Of a stretch of DNA of 64,000 bases, positions 17,512 through 26,700 are shown piece by piece. Every line of letters begins with the position of its first letter. Position 1 is the first letter of the stretch. The translations under genes were made by a program, and so were the position numbers. A model generated the notes under the pieces. The model did no database searches. It was not told where the DNA came from and saw only the letters and a list, made by a program, of their open reading frames with translations. Source of the DNA: Eggerthella sinensis (GTDB taxonomy: Bacteria > Actinomycetota > Coriobacteriia > Coriobacteriales > Eggerthellaceae); assembly GCF_003339815.1 (NCBI RefSeq), contig NZ_PPTT01000018.1, positions 1-64,000 of the forward strand. The letters run 5' to 3'.

Positions 17512-18831
17512 ATGGACAGCGTGGTTGTAGGGTTGAACATCAAAAGCGCTCCGTTCGAGCTGCTGGAAAAGCTGAGCATCCACCATTCGCTCAACGCTTC
17601 GTGCGCGCGCGATTTGAAGACGACGGCGCGGCTGAGCGCGGCGGTGGTGCTCAGCACGTGCAACCGGTTGGAGTTCTACGTGACGTCCGACGATCCCGAG
17701 CGCGGGGTTGAAGCGGTGTGGAGCTACTTCACCTCGCAGGGGCAGACCATCACCGAGCACGAGCGCATGCTGCTGCGCGAGCACATGTACGCCTACTCGG
17801 GCGACATGGCCGTGCGCCATCTGTTCGAAGTGGTGACGGGGCTCGACTCCCTCATCGTGGGCGAAGCCGAGATCCTCGGGCAGGTGTCGCGCGCCTACGA
17901 CGCCGCCTGCAAGGCGGGCACCACCGACAAGTTCGTCAACGTGTGGTTCCAACGGGCGCTCCACCTGGGCAAGAAGGTGCGCCACGAAACGTGCATCGGG
18001 CGGTACTCGATGTCGGTGGGACGCATCGCGGTGGAGCTGGCCGTGCGCGAGCTCGGCGAGGTGAAGGACAAGCGCGTGCTCATCCTGGGCGCCGGCGAGA
18101 TGAGCGAGCTCACCATGAAGTACCTCGTGGCTCACGAGGTGTCGGTGGTCATGGTGTCGAACCGCTCGCTCGACAAGGCGCGCACCCTGGCCGACCGCTA
18201 CGGGTTCGAGGCGCACTCCCTGGAAGGCCTCGCGGCCTGCCTTGAGAAGGCAAACGTCGTGTTCTCCGCAACGTCGTCGAAGGCGTGCATGATCGATCGG
18301 GCCCTCGTGGAGCGCACCATGGCCGCGCGCCCCGATCGCCCGCTGCTGTTCGTGGACATGGCCGTGCCGCGCGACGTGGACCCGGCCGCCGCGGACGTGC
18401 CCGGCGTGAGCATCTACAACATCAACGAGCTGCGCGACGAGGCCGACGCGAACCGCCTGAAGCGGGCGACGGCCGAGAAGAGCGTGCGGCGCTTCATCGA
18501 GGAGGAGGTGGCGGACTTCCGGCGGTGGGCGCAGTCGCTCGAGCTCGTTCCCGTCATCGCCGCCTTCCGGCAGCATGCCGAACAGATCAAGCGCGCGCGG
18601 CTCGACGTGGCCCTCGAACGGCTCTCGGGGCTCACGCCCTCGCAGAAGAAGCAGGTGCGCGTGCTGGCCACCACCATCACCGACGAGTTCGTCCACGAGC
18701 CCATCGAGTCGCTCAACGCGCAGGCGGGATCGGCGAAAAGCCGGGAGTACGCGCGCATGCTGCAGGAGCTGTTCGCGCTCGAGGTGGCACGCAGCGCGGG
18801 CGACGCGGCGGAGCGGGGGTGCGTCCGATGA
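17512..18831 (+). CDS. hemA: Glutamyl-tRNA reductase
   Basis: The 439-residue enzyme reduces glutamyl-tRNA to glutamate-1-semialdehyde, the first step of tetrapyrrole synthesis by the C5 route. The catalytic cysteine lies in VVLSTCNRLEFYV (about residue 50). The NADPH-binding domain starts at VLILGAGEMSELTMKYL (about 190), and the C-terminal dimerisation helix occupies about 310-425. It opens a five-gene run hemA-hemC-cobA/hemD-hemB-hemL in which each gene overlaps or nearly abuts the next. The placement between a DsrMK-like pair and dsrAB implies that the pathway supplies siroheme. Confidence 0.96.
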   Translation: MDSVVVGLNIKSAPFELLEKLSIHHSLNASCARDLKTTARLSAAVVLSTCNRLEFYVTSDDPERGVEAVWSYFTSQGQTITEHERMLLREHMYAYSGDMAVRHLFEVVTGLDSLIVGEAEILGQVSRAYDAACKAGTTDKFVNVWFQRALHLGKKVRHETCIGRYSMSVGRIAVELAVRELGEVKDKRVLILGAGEMSELTMKYLVAHEVSVVMVSNRSLDKARTLADRYGFEAHSLEGLAACLEKANVVFSATSSKACMIDRALVERTMAARPDRPLLFVDMAVPRDVDPAAADVPGVSIYNINELRDEADANRLKRATAEKSVRRFIEEEVADFRRWAQSLELVPVIAAFRQHAEQIKRARLDVALERLSGLTPSQKKQVRVLATTITDEFVHEPIESLNAQAGSAKSREYARMLQELFALEVARSAGDAAERGCVR

Positions 18832-19760
18832 AGCGCTTTCGCATCGGCACGCGCAGGAGCGACCTCGCCCTGTGGCAGGCCCGTTTCGTGCAGCAGCGTC
18901 TGGAGGCGGCTTTTCCCCGGATGGCCGTGGAGCTCGTCACCATGGACACCGAGGGCGACAAGCGCCTCGAGGTGCCGCTGTCGTCGGTCGCCGGCAAGGG
19001 CTTCTTCACGGCCGAGATCGAAGAGCGGCTGTACAGCGGCGAGATCGACATCGCCGTGCACAGCTTGAAGGACCTGCCCACCGTGCTGCCCGAGGGTCTG
19101 GGCATCGGCGCGTACTGCGAGCGCGGCGACGCGCGCGACGCGTTTCTGGGCAAGGACGGCCTCACGTTCGACGAGCTGCCCCCGCATGCGCGCGTGGGCA
19201 CGTCTTCCCTGCGCCGCACGGCGCAGCTGCGCCACCTGCGTCCCGACGTGGAGTGCGTGGAGATTCGCGGCAACCTGGGCACGCGTTGGCGCAAGCTGCA
19301 GGAGGCCGACGACATGGACGGCATCGTGCTGGCCGCCGCCGGCGTCATCCGCCTGGGGTGGCAGGAGCGCATCACGCAGTTCTTCGACCCGCTGACGGTG
19401 CTCTCGGCGCCCGGGCAGGGCGTCGTCGCGGTGGAGAGCCTCACCGCGCGCAAGGAGGTGCAGGAGGCGCTCGCCGCCGTCAACCATCGGCCCACCGAGC
19501 TCGCCGCGCGCGCCGAGCGCTGCTTCCTCGCGCTGCTCGGCGGCGGCTGCCAGACGCCCATCGCGTCCTTCGCCACGGTGGAGGACGGCGCGATACGCCT
19601 TGCGGGCAGCGTCATCAGCCTTGACGGCACCGAGCTCGTGCATGTCACCGAAACGGGCGATCGCCCCGAGCAGGTGGGCGAGCGCGCCGCGCGCCGCGCC
19701 CTCGATGCGGGGGCCGACGCCATCCTGCGCGCCACATGCGGCGCGCCGACGAACCACTAG
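18828..19760 (+). CDS. hemC: Hydroxymethylbilane synthase (porphobilinogen deaminase)
   Basis: The 310-residue enzyme joins four porphobilinogen molecules into hydroxymethylbilane. The N-terminal RIGTRRSDLALWQ and the VHSLKDLPT motif are diagnostic. The cysteine that carries the dipyrromethane cofactor is in LLGGGCQTPI (about residue 240). The ATG overlaps the hemA stop (ATGA), so the two genes are translationally coupled. The length is usual for the family. Confidence 0.96.
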   Translation: MKRFRIGTRRSDLALWQARFVQQRLEAAFPRMAVELVTMDTEGDKRLEVPLSSVAGKGFFTAEIEERLYSGEIDIAVHSLKDLPTVLPEGLGIGAYCERGDARDAFLGKDGLTFDELPPHARVGTSSLRRTAQLRHLRPDVECVEIRGNLGTRWRKLQEADDMDGIVLAAAGVIRLGWQERITQFFDPLTVLSAPGQGVVAVESLTARKEVQEALAAVNHRPTELAARAERCFLALLGGGCQTPIASFATVEDGAIRLAGSVISLDGTELVHVTETGDRPEQVGERAARRALDAGADAILRATCGAPTNH

Positions 19761-19778
19761 AGAGGCGGACGACTCCGT

Positions 19779-21344
19779 ATGGAACAGAACGCGCAGGTAT
19801 ACCTCGTAGGAGCGGGCCCCGGCGATCCGGGCCTCATGACGGTGCGGGCCCTCGAGCTCGTGCAGCGCGCCGACGTGCTCGTGTACGACCGGCTCGTATC
19901 GCCCCTCGTCATCGAGCAGGCGCCCCCGATGTGCGAGCTCGTGTACGTGGGCAAGTCGCCCGACCATCACACCCTTCCGCAACACGAGATCAACGCGCTG
20001 CTCGTGGAGAAGGCCGCGCCGGGACGTTCGGTCGTGCGTCTCAAGGGCGGCGACCCGTTCGTGTTCGGCCGCGGCGGCGAGGAGGCCGAGGAGCTGCAAG
20101 CCCACGGCATCCCGTTCGCCGTCGTGCCGGGCGTCACGTCCTGCATCGCCGCGCCGGCGTACGCGGGCATCCCCGTGACGCACCGCGGCATGGCCTCGTC
20201 GTTCACCGTGATCACCGGCCACGAGGACCCGTCCAAGCTGGCCTCGTCGGTGCAGTGGGAGCAGGTGGCGCAGCTGAAGGGCACCCTCGTGTTCCTCATG
20301 GGCATGAAGAACCTGCCCATCATCGCCGAGAGCCTCATGGCGTACGGCATGCCCGGTGACACGCCGGCGGCCGTCGTCGAGCGCGGCGCCTGGCCCGCCC
20401 AGCGCGTGGTCGTGGGGTGCCTGGACACCATCGCGGCCGACGTGGCCGAGCGCGGCCTGGCGAACCCCGCCGTCATCGTCGTGGGCGAGGTGGCGGCCCT
20501 GCACGACCGGCTGGCATGGTTCGACCCGCGCCCGCTCGCGGGCCTGACGGTGGGCATCACCCGCGCCCGCCATCAGGCATCCGAGCTGCGCACGCAGCTT
20601 GAGGCGCTCGGCGCCGCCGTGGCGGAGTTCCCGGTGAGCCGCCTCGCGCCGCCCACCGACCCGGAGCCGCTCGCCGCGGTCGCCGCCGCGCCGGCCTCGT
20701 ACGATTGGGCCGTGTTCACCAGCGCGAACGGCGTCAAGACGTTCTTCCGCGCCTTCGAAGCCGACGTTTCCGCCAGCGCGGACGGCGACGCTTCCGCATC
20801 CCCTGCATATTCCGCTGCAGCCGCCCTCGCGGGCGCCACCGTCCTCGCCGTGGGCCCCGCCACGGCCAAGGCGCTCGCGACGCGCGGCGTGCACAGCGTG
20901 CTCACACCCGACTCCTTCTGCGCAGAGGGAGTTGCGGACCTCCTCAGCGGGCGCCTCGGCCCGAACGAGCGTGTGCTGCTCGTGCGCGCCGAGGACGCCC
21001 GAACCGTCGTCGCCGACGCCGTGCATGCGGCGGGCGCCCAGCTCGTGGACGTGCCCGCCTACCGCACCGTGTTGCGCGAGGACGGCAAGGACGACCTTCT
21101 GGCCGCGCTGCGCGAAGGGCGCCTCGACGCGCTCACGTTCGCCAGCTCGTCGGCCGCGCGCAACACGGTGGCCCTGCTCGACGGCGACACGTCGCTGTTG
21201 GCGGGCGTCCCGCTGTTCTCAATCGGACCGCTTACCACCGTCACCATGGAGGAGATGGGCCTCGAGGTACGCGCCGAGGCCGCTTCGTCCACCGTCGGGG
21301 GCCTCGTGGGCGCCGTCCTCGGATCGCTAGGAGAGGCATCGTGA
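19779..21344 (+). CDS. cobA-hemD: Uroporphyrinogen-III methyltransferase/synthase fusion
   Basis: The 521-residue bifunctional protein begins with an SAM-dependent uroporphyrinogen-III C-methyltransferase (about 1-250; VGAGPGDPGLMTVRAL, LKGGDPFVFGRGGEE, PGVTSC). It ends with a uroporphyrinogen-III synthase domain (about 255-520; GITRARHQASEL, FTSANGVKTFF, FASSSAARN). The second domain makes uroporphyrinogen III and the first methylates it to precorrin-2, which sends tetrapyrroles towards siroheme or cobalamin. An Ala/Ser-rich stretch near 328-350 interrupts the synthase half. The hemB GTG overlaps its stop. Confidence 0.95.
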   Translation: MEQNAQVYLVGAGPGDPGLMTVRALELVQRADVLVYDRLVSPLVIEQAPPMCELVYVGKSPDHHTLPQHEINALLVEKAAPGRSVVRLKGGDPFVFGRGGEEAEELQAHGIPFAVVPGVTSCIAAPAYAGIPVTHRGMASSFTVITGHEDPSKLASSVQWEQVAQLKGTLVFLMGMKNLPIIAESLMAYGMPGDTPAAVVERGAWPAQRVVVGCLDTIAADVAERGLANPAVIVVGEVAALHDRLAWFDPRPLAGLTVGITRARHQASELRTQLEALGAAVAEFPVSRLAPPTDPEPLAAVAAAPASYDWAVFTSANGVKTFFRAFEADVSASADGDASASPAYSAAAALAGATVLAVGPATAKALATRGVHSVLTPDSFCAEGVADLLSGRLGPNERVLLVRAEDARTVVADAVHAAGAQLVDVPAYRTVLREDGKDDLLAALREGRLDALTFASSSAARNTVALLDGDTSLLAGVPLFSIGPLTTVTMEEMGLEVRAEAASSTVGGLVGAVLGSLGEAS

Positions 21345-22318
21345 ACCTGCCCGTACGCCCGCGCCGCCTGCGCGCGAACGAAACCATCCGCGCCATGGTG
21401 CGCGAGCATCATCTGCGCGCCGACGACTTCGTCTACCCGCTGTTCGTGTGCCACGGCACCGGCGTCGAGGACCCGATAGGCTCCATGCCCGGCGTGTGCC
21501 GCTACTCGCTCGACCGGCTCGAGCCGGTGCTCGACGAGGCGACGGCGCTCGGCGTGCCCGCCGTCATCCTGTTCGGCATCCCCGCGTCCAAGGACGCGGT
21601 GGGCTCCGAGGCGTACGCGGACGACGGCATCGTGCAGCAGGCCGTGCGCGCCATCAAGGAGCGCTACCCGCAGCTCGTGGTGATCACCGACGTGTGCCTG
21701 TGCGAGTACACCGACCACGGCCATTGCGGCGTGGTGGAGGACGGCTACGTGCTGAACGACGAGACGGTGGACCTGCTCGCGCAGACGGCCGTGTCGCACG
21801 CCCGCGCCGGTGCCGACATCGTGGCGCCGTCCGACATGATGGACGGGCGCGTGGCCGCCATCCGGCAGGCGCTCGACGCCGCGGGGCTGGAACGCACGGC
21901 CATCATGTCGTACGCCGCGAAGTTCGCCTCGGGCTTCTACGGCCCGTTCCGCGAGGCCGCCGGTTCCACGCCGGGCTTCGGCGACAGGAAGAGCTACCAG
22001 ATGGACCCGGCCAACGGCGACGAGGCCGTCCGCGAGGCGCTGTCCGACGTGGAACAGGGCGCCGACATGATCATCGTGAAGCCGGCGCTCGCCTTCGGCG
22101 ACATCATCTGGCGCACGAAGCGGGAAACGCATCTGCCCGTCGTGGCCTACAACGTGAGCGGCGAGTACGCCATGGTGAAGGCGGCCGCCGCGAACGGCTG
22201 GCTCGACGAGCGGAAGGTGGTACTCGAAGCGCTCTGCGGCATGAAGCGCGCCGGCGCCGACATCATCATCACGTACCACGCGCTCGACGCGGCGCGCTGG
22301 CTGGCCGAGAGAGCCTAG
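21341..22318 (+). CDS. hemB: Delta-aminolevulinic acid dehydratase (porphobilinogen synthase)
   Basis: The 325-residue enzyme condenses two 5-aminolevulinate molecules. The metal-binding cysteine region reads DVCLCEYTDHGHCG (about 120-133). The two active-site lysines sit in SYAAKFASGFYGP (about 196) and MIIVKPAL (about 249). The three cysteines suggest a zinc-type active site. Start: GTG at 21341, overlapping the previous stop, with TAGGAGAGG just upstream. The other reading frame of this stretch is a shadow. Confidence 0.96.
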   Translation: MNLPVRPRRLRANETIRAMVREHHLRADDFVYPLFVCHGTGVEDPIGSMPGVCRYSLDRLEPVLDEATALGVPAVILFGIPASKDAVGSEAYADDGIVQQAVRAIKERYPQLVVITDVCLCEYTDHGHCGVVEDGYVLNDETVDLLAQTAVSHARAGADIVAPSDMMDGRVAAIRQALDAAGLERTAIMSYAAKFASGFYGPFREAAGSTPGFGDRKSYQMDPANGDEAVREALSDVEQGADMIIVKPALAFGDIIWRTKRETHLPVVAYNVSGEYAMVKAAAANGWLDERKVVLEALCGMKRAGADIIITYHALDAARWLAERA

Positions 22319-22331
22319 GAAGGATATGCGT

Positions 22332-23633
22332 ATGCAAGCGGAATGCACCCCCTATCTGCAGGCAAGCTCGCAAGCGTACCGCGAGGCCGCGTTGGCCATC
22401 CCCGGCGGCGTGAACTCGCCCGTGCGCGCGGCGCTGGCCGTGGGCGCGGAACCCGCGTTCATCGCGCGCGGCGAAGGGCCGTATATCTGGGACGTCGACG
22501 GCAACCGCTACATCGACTACGTGGGGTCGTGGGGCCCGCTCATCATGGGGCACGCCCATCCTGCGGTCGTGGAGGCGGTGTGCCGCGCGGCGCACGACGG
22601 CCTGAGCTTCGGCGCGCCCACCGAGAGTGAGACCGAGCTCGTCCATGCCATCCAGGACGCCGTGCCCTCCATGGAGATGGTGCGCCTCGTGAGCTCCGGC
22701 ACGGAGGCCACGATGAGCGCCATCCGCCTGGCCCGCGGCGTCACGGGCCGCGACTGCATCGTGAAGTTCGAGGGCTGCTACCACGGCCATGCCGACGCCT
22801 TGCTGGTCAAGGCGGGCAGCGGCGCGCTCACCATGGGCGTGCCCAGCTCGGCCGGCGTGCCGGCGGCCACCACGGCCGACACGCTCGTGGCCCGCTTCAA
22901 CGACCTCGACAGCGTGCGCGCCCTGTTCGCGGCCCGCGGCGAGGAGATCGCGGCCGTCATCGTGGAGCCGGTGGCGGGCAACATGGGCGTCGTGGTGCCC
23001 CACGAGGACTTCCTGCCCGGCCTGCGCCAGATCACCGAAGCGCACGGCAGCCTGCTCATCTGCGACGAGGTGATGACGGGCTTCCGCACGGCCTTCGGCG
23101 GCGCGCAGAGCCTCTACGGCATCGACCCCGACCTCACCTGTCTCGGCAAGATCATCGGCGGCGGCATGCCGCTCGCCGCGTTCGGCGGCAAACGCCGCTA
23201 TCTGGAAGAACTCGCCCCGCTCGGGCCGGTGTACCAGGCGGGCACGCTCGCCGGCAACCCGGTGGCCGTGGCGGCGGGCCTCGCCACGGTGAGGCTGCTG
23301 CGCGAGCCGGGCGTGCACGAGGGCATCGTGGCGAAGACGACGGCGCTCGCCCGCGGCATCGAGCAGCTCGGCGCGAGCCGGGGCGTGCCCCTGCGCGTCA
23401 ACCAGGTGGGAGCCATGTTCTCGGTGTTCTTCACCGACGACGACGTCTTCGACTACCAGGGAGCGCTCTCGTCGAACACCGACCTGTTCGCCTTCTTCTA
23501 CCGCGCCATGCGCGCCTCGGGCGTGTACCTCGCGCCGAGCCAGTTCGAGGCGCTGTTCGTATCGGCCGCCCACACGGACGACTGCATCGCCGAAACCCTC
23601 GAGCACGTCGAGGCGGCCCTGGCGCGGCTGTAA
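22332..23633 (+). CDS. hemL: Glutamate-1-semialdehyde 2,1-aminomutase
   Basis: The PLP enzyme (433 residues from the preferred start) converts glutamate-1-semialdehyde to 5-aminolevulinate. The PLP lysine is in CLGKIIGGGMP (about residue 275), preceded by the aminotransferase class III signature LLICDEVMTGFR. The ATG at 22332 lies eight bases after GGAAGG (22318-22323), whereas the in-frame ATG at 22326 lies only two bases after it, so 22332 is preferred. It closes the hem operon; a strong terminator follows 23 bases after the stop. Confidence 0.95.
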   Translation: MQAECTPYLQASSQAYREAALAIPGGVNSPVRAALAVGAEPAFIARGEGPYIWDVDGNRYIDYVGSWGPLIMGHAHPAVVEAVCRAAHDGLSFGAPTESETELVHAIQDAVPSMEMVRLVSSGTEATMSAIRLARGVTGRDCIVKFEGCYHGHADALLVKAGSGALTMGVPSSAGVPAATTADTLVARFNDLDSVRALFAARGEEIAAVIVEPVAGNMGVVVPHEDFLPGLRQITEAHGSLLICDEVMTGFRTAFGGAQSLYGIDPDLTCLGKIIGGGMPLAAFGGKRRYLEELAPLGPVYQAGTLAGNPVAVAAGLATVRLLREPGVHEGIVAKTTALARGIEQLGASRGVPLRVNQVGAMFSVFFTDDDVFDYQGALSSNTDLFAFFYRAMRASGVYLAPSQFEALFVSAAHTDDCIAETLEHVEAALARL

Positions 23634-23655
23634 CAGCGCCATCGCTCGACATACC

Positions 23656-23702
23656 CGCTTCGCACCCGTTTCCCGGCAAGGGGAAGGGGTGCGAAGCGTT
23701 TT
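23656..23702 (+). terminator. Strong intrinsic terminator after hemL
   Basis: The arms CGCTTCGCACCC and GGGTGCGAAGCG pair over 12 bases, with a short inner hairpin (TTTCCC/GGGGAA) in the loop, followed by a run of four T residues. It separates the hem operon from the dsrAB promoter. Confidence 0.9.
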
Positions 23703-23857
23703 CACATGCGGTAAAAAATCGCATTTGATCAGGGGACATGATGTTGAACGTCGAGGTATTCAGTCATCGGAATCTTTTATACCAGGAATCGGCGCGAAGG
23801 TTCGAACGGGCGTTTGACCAAGCGAAACACCGGGCGATAGCCAATGCTGATCACGCC

Positions 23858-23901
23858 ATGAATTCAATGTATTTTACAGGCCAAAATCCCAGTGATTAAA
23901 T
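23858..23901 (+). promoter_or_regulatory. Conserved dsr promoter block, copy 1
   Basis: ATGAATTCA (23858-23866), one base, TGTATTTTACA (23868-23878), 14 bases, then TGATTAAAT (23893-23901). This gives -35 TTTACA, a 17-base spacer and -10 TTAAAT, with a start predicted near 23908 and a leader of about 72 bases before the ferredoxin. An element with the same arms and the same spacing lies at 30762-30805 before dsrD. TGTA-TTT-TACA is itself an inverted repeat and may bind a regulator. The remaining bases from 23703 to 23857 show only a GATCAGGGGA motif near 23727. Confidence 0.75.
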
Positions 23902-23979
23902 CAAAAGCAGCTGTTCATCGGCTTGCGGCCGAAGTGGAATAGCCCAAGACGAGAGGGATTGAAAGGAGGGGGAAACGAC

Positions 23980-24168
23980 ATGTACATGGTGGTGTTGGAT
24001 GAGGAGAAGTGCACCGGATGCGATTCGTGTGCCGAGGGATGTCCGGCGCAGATTCTCGGATTCGACGGCACGCATGCTTTGATCAAGGGCGACTCATGCG
24101 ATTGCATGGGATGCGAGGCTTGCGTCATGGTGTGTCCCGCCGGTGCGTTCACCGTCACGGAATTGTAG
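23980..24168 (+). CDS. Small ferredoxin with two 4Fe-4S motifs
   Basis: This 62-residue protein consists almost entirely of two ferredoxin motifs: [12 protein letters not shown] (about 10-21) and [14 protein letters not shown] (about 37-50). It can hold two [4Fe-4S] clusters and should carry electrons in the cytoplasm. It leads the dsrAB transcript, 40 bases before dsrA, which suggests that it donates electrons to the siroheme reductase. GAAAGGAGG lies ten bases before the ATG. Confidence 0.9.
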   Translation: MYMVVLDEEKCTGCDSCAEGCPAQILGFDGTHALIKGDSCDCMGCEACVMVCPAGAFTVTEL

Positions 24169-24208
24169 CGCCAACAGGTTCCCAGGAGGAGCCACAGGAG
24201 GAGCGATC

Positions 24209-25429
24209 ATGGATGAAAACAGCAAGACCCCCCAGTTGGATGAGCTGGAAACCGGGCCGTGGCCGAGCTTCGTCACGGAGATAAAGAAGGCCGCCGAGAA
24301 GAGCGAGATGAGCGCCGATTTGCTGGGCGTGCTCGAGCGGTCCTACGAGGACAAGGTGGGCCACTGGAAGCACGGCGGCATCGTGGGCGTCAAGGGCTAC
24401 GGCGGCGGCGTCGTGGGACGCTACACCGACCTGCCTGAGGAGTTCCCGAACGTCTCGGAGTTCCACACGATGCGCGTCAATGCGCCGAGCGGCTGGTTCT
24501 ACACCACCGACGCGCTGCGCACCGTCTGCGACATCTGGGAGCGTCACGGTTCGGGCATCACGAACATGCACGGCTCGACCGGCGACCTCATTTTGCTGGG
24601 CATGAAGACCGAAGAGCTGCAGCCCACGTTCAACGAGCTTGCCGAGAACGGGTTCGACCTGGGCGGCTCCGGTTCCGACCTGCGCTCGCCGAGCTGCTGC
24701 TGCGGCCCCGGCCGGTGCGAGTACGCCTGCTACGACACCTTGGACATGTGCTACGACATCACCAACGAGTTCCAGGACGAGCTGCATCGTCCGATGTGGC
24801 CGTACAAGTCCAAGATCAAGATGTCCGGATGCGCGAACGACTGCGTGGCCGCTGCGGCCCGCGCCGACATCTCGGTCATCGGCACCTGGCGCGACACCAT
24901 CATCATCGACCAGGACGCGGTGAAGCAGTACGCCGCCGACGGCCTCGACATCCGCGAAGCCGTGGTGGAGAGGTGCCCCACGCGCTGCCTGACGTACGAT
25001 CAGGAGACGGGCGAGCTCACGGTGAACGGCTCGGAGTGCACGCGCTGCATGCACTGCGTCAACGTCATGTGCAAGGCCATCAAGCAGGGCGAGGAGAAGG
25101 GCGCCACCATCCTTCTGGGCGCCAAGTCCACCATCGTGAAATCCGCCTTCATGTCGTGGGTGCTCGTGCCCTTCATGAAGATGGAAGCCCCCTACACCGA
25201 GTTCAAAGAGCTCGTGAACCGCATCTGGGACTGGTGGGACGAGAACGGCAAGACGCGCGAGCGCATCGGCGAGACCGTGTACCGCATCGGCATGGGCAAG
25301 TTCCTGCGCGAGGTGGGCATGGAAGCGGTGCCTCAGATGGTGTACCGCCCGCGTGCGAACCCCTACGTGTTCTGGCCCCAGGAGGAAATCTTCCAGGAAG
25401 CGGCCGGGCAGGCGGAGGACCAAGACTAG
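24209..25429 (+). CDS. dsrA: Dissimilatory sulfite reductase alpha subunit
   Basis: The 406-residue subunit pairs with DsrB in the alpha2beta2 enzyme that reduces sulfite to the sulfur atom carried by DsrC. The siroheme-[4Fe-4S] cysteines are in [15 protein letters not shown] (about 162-176) and SGCANDC (about 206-212). An inserted ferredoxin domain carries [12 protein letters not shown] (about 284-295). The substrate-side segment [11 protein letters not shown] is conserved. The ATG has AGGAGG seven bases upstream. The dsrD and dsrN-like genes present, and the absence of dsrEFH and dsrL here, indicate the reductive rather than the sulfur-oxidising type. An actinobacterial dsrA is unusual and suggests ancient transfer. 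Confidence 0.95.
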   Translation: MDENSKTPQLDELETGPWPSFVTEIKKAAEKSEMSADLLGVLERSYEDKVGHWKHGGIVGVKGYGGGVVGRYTDLPEEFPNVSEFHTMRVNAPSGWFYTTDALRTVCDIWERHGSGITNMHGSTGDLILLGMKTEELQPTFNELAENGFDLGGSGSDLRSPSCCCGPGRCEYACYDTLDMCYDITNEFQDELHRPMWPYKSKIKMSGCANDCVAAAARADISVIGTWRDTIIIDQDAVKQYAADGLDIREAVVERCPTRCLTYDQETGELTVNGSECTRCMHCVNVMCKAIKQGEEKGATILLGAKSTIVKSAFMSWVLVPFMKMEAPYTEFKELVNRIWDWWDENGKTRERIGETVYRIGMGKFLREVGMEAVPQMVYRPRANPYVFWPQEEIFQEAAGQAEDQD

Positions 25430-25495
25430 ACGTACGGCTTTTCTCCATGAAAGGCCTGAGTGCGGCATCCAAATCAGATTAACGAGGTGATTGAA

Positions 25496-26551
25496 GTGGC
25501 AATGATCGACAATGGCCCTCCGGATTTTCACGAGTACCTTCCCACCATCATCAAAGAGAACTACGGCAAGTGGCAGTACCACGAGCATCCGCGACCGGGC
25601 GTGCTGAAGCACGTCGGCCCGGCGGGCGCGCTGTACAGCATCCGCGTGGGCGAGCCGCGCCTCATGAGCGTCGACTCCATCCGCGCCGTCTGCGACATCG
25701 CCGACGAGTTCTGCGACGGGCACCTGCGCTTCACGAGCCGTAACAACATCGAGTTCCTCACGCCCGACGAGGAAAAGGTTCTGCCCATCATCGAGCGCTG
25801 CGAAGAGATGGGCTATCCCGTCGGCGGCACCGGCAACTCGCTCAGCAACATCGTGCACACGCAGGGCTGGGTGCACTGCCACACCCCCGCGAGCGACGCG
25901 TCGGGCATCGTGAAGGCCGTCATGGACGACCTGTTCGAGTACTTCGGCACGCAGAAGCTGCCCAACAAGCTGCACATCGCCATGGCGTGCTGCCTCAACA
26001 TGTGCGGCGCGGCCCACTGCAGCGACATCTCCATCGTGGGCATCCACCGTACCGTTCCGCGCATGGATCATGAAGCCATCCGCAAGAACACCGAGATCCC
26101 GAGCCTCGTGGCCTGCTGCCCGACGGCGGCCATCCGCCCCGATCCGAAGAACAAGAGCGTGACCGTGGTGGAGGAGCGCTGCATGTACTGCGGCAACTGC
26201 TACACCATGTCTCCCGGCATGCACATCATGGACGCCGAGAACGACGGTTTGGCCATCATGGTGGGCGGCAAGGTTTCGACGGCCCGCTCGGACCCGAGTT
26301 TCTCGCGCATGGTCATCCCGTTCTTGCCGAACAACCCGCCGCGCTGGCCCGAAACGGTCGAGGCGGTGCGCCACATCGTCGAGGTGTGGATCGAGAACGC
26401 GCGTCAGGGGGAGCGTTTGGGAGAGTGGATCGAGCGCATCGGATGGGAACGGTTCTTCTCCATCTCGGGGATCCCGTTCTCCGACAAGCTCATCGACGAC
26501 TACATCTTCTCGCGCGAGACGTTCAGGACGTCGTCGGCGTTCAAGTACTAA
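25496..26551 (+). CDS. dsrB: Dissimilatory sulfite reductase beta subunit
   Basis: The 351-residue subunit binds the catalytic siroheme. The DsrB signature TQGWVHCHTPASDASG lies near 121-136 and CCLNMCGAAHC near 164-174. A ferredoxin domain with CMYCGNCYTMSPGM is near 227-240. CCPTAAIRPD precedes it. The start is uncertain between GTG 25496 (GAGGTGA five bases upstream) and ATG 25502; the GTG is preferred on spacing. It lies 66 bases after dsrA in the same transcript. The protein is slightly shorter at the C-terminus than I expect for DsrB, without loss of a recognised motif. Confidence 0.95.
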   Translation: MAMIDNGPPDFHEYLPTIIKENYGKWQYHEHPRPGVLKHVGPAGALYSIRVGEPRLMSVDSIRAVCDIADEFCDGHLRFTSRNNIEFLTPDEEKVLPIIERCEEMGYPVGGTGNSLSNIVHTQGWVHCHTPASDASGIVKAVMDDLFEYFGTQKLPNKLHIAMACCLNMCGAAHCSDISIVGIHRTVPRMDHEAIRKNTEIPSLVACCPTAAIRPDPKNKSVTVVEERCMYCGNCYTMSPGMHIMDAENDGLAIMVGGKVSTARSDPSFSRMVIPFLPNNPPRWPETVEAVRHIVEVWIENARQGERLGEWIERIGWERFFSISGIPFSDKLIDDYIFSRETFRTSSAFKY

Positions 26552-26613
26552 GGGTTTGGCTCCTCAATCTGCGTCGGCGGGCCTGACGGAACCCGTCGGC
26601 GTGGATTGATCAA

Positions 26614-26638
26614 CGATAGCTGATGCCATCACCTATCG
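26614..26638. promoter_or_regulatory. Inverted repeat upstream of the YeiH-family gene
   Basis: CGATAG-N13-CTATCG forms a dyad 62 bases before the exporter start. Each arm is followed by CTGAT (AGCTGAT at 26618-26624, CGCTGAT at 26637-26643), so direct repeats are superimposed on the dyad. This fits an operator. No clear -35/-10 pair could be assigned. Confidence 0.4.
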
Positions 26639-26700
26639 CTGATCGAATATATGAGGGACGGGCAGCGATGCGCTGCTCACACAAAGAAAAGGGGATATAT

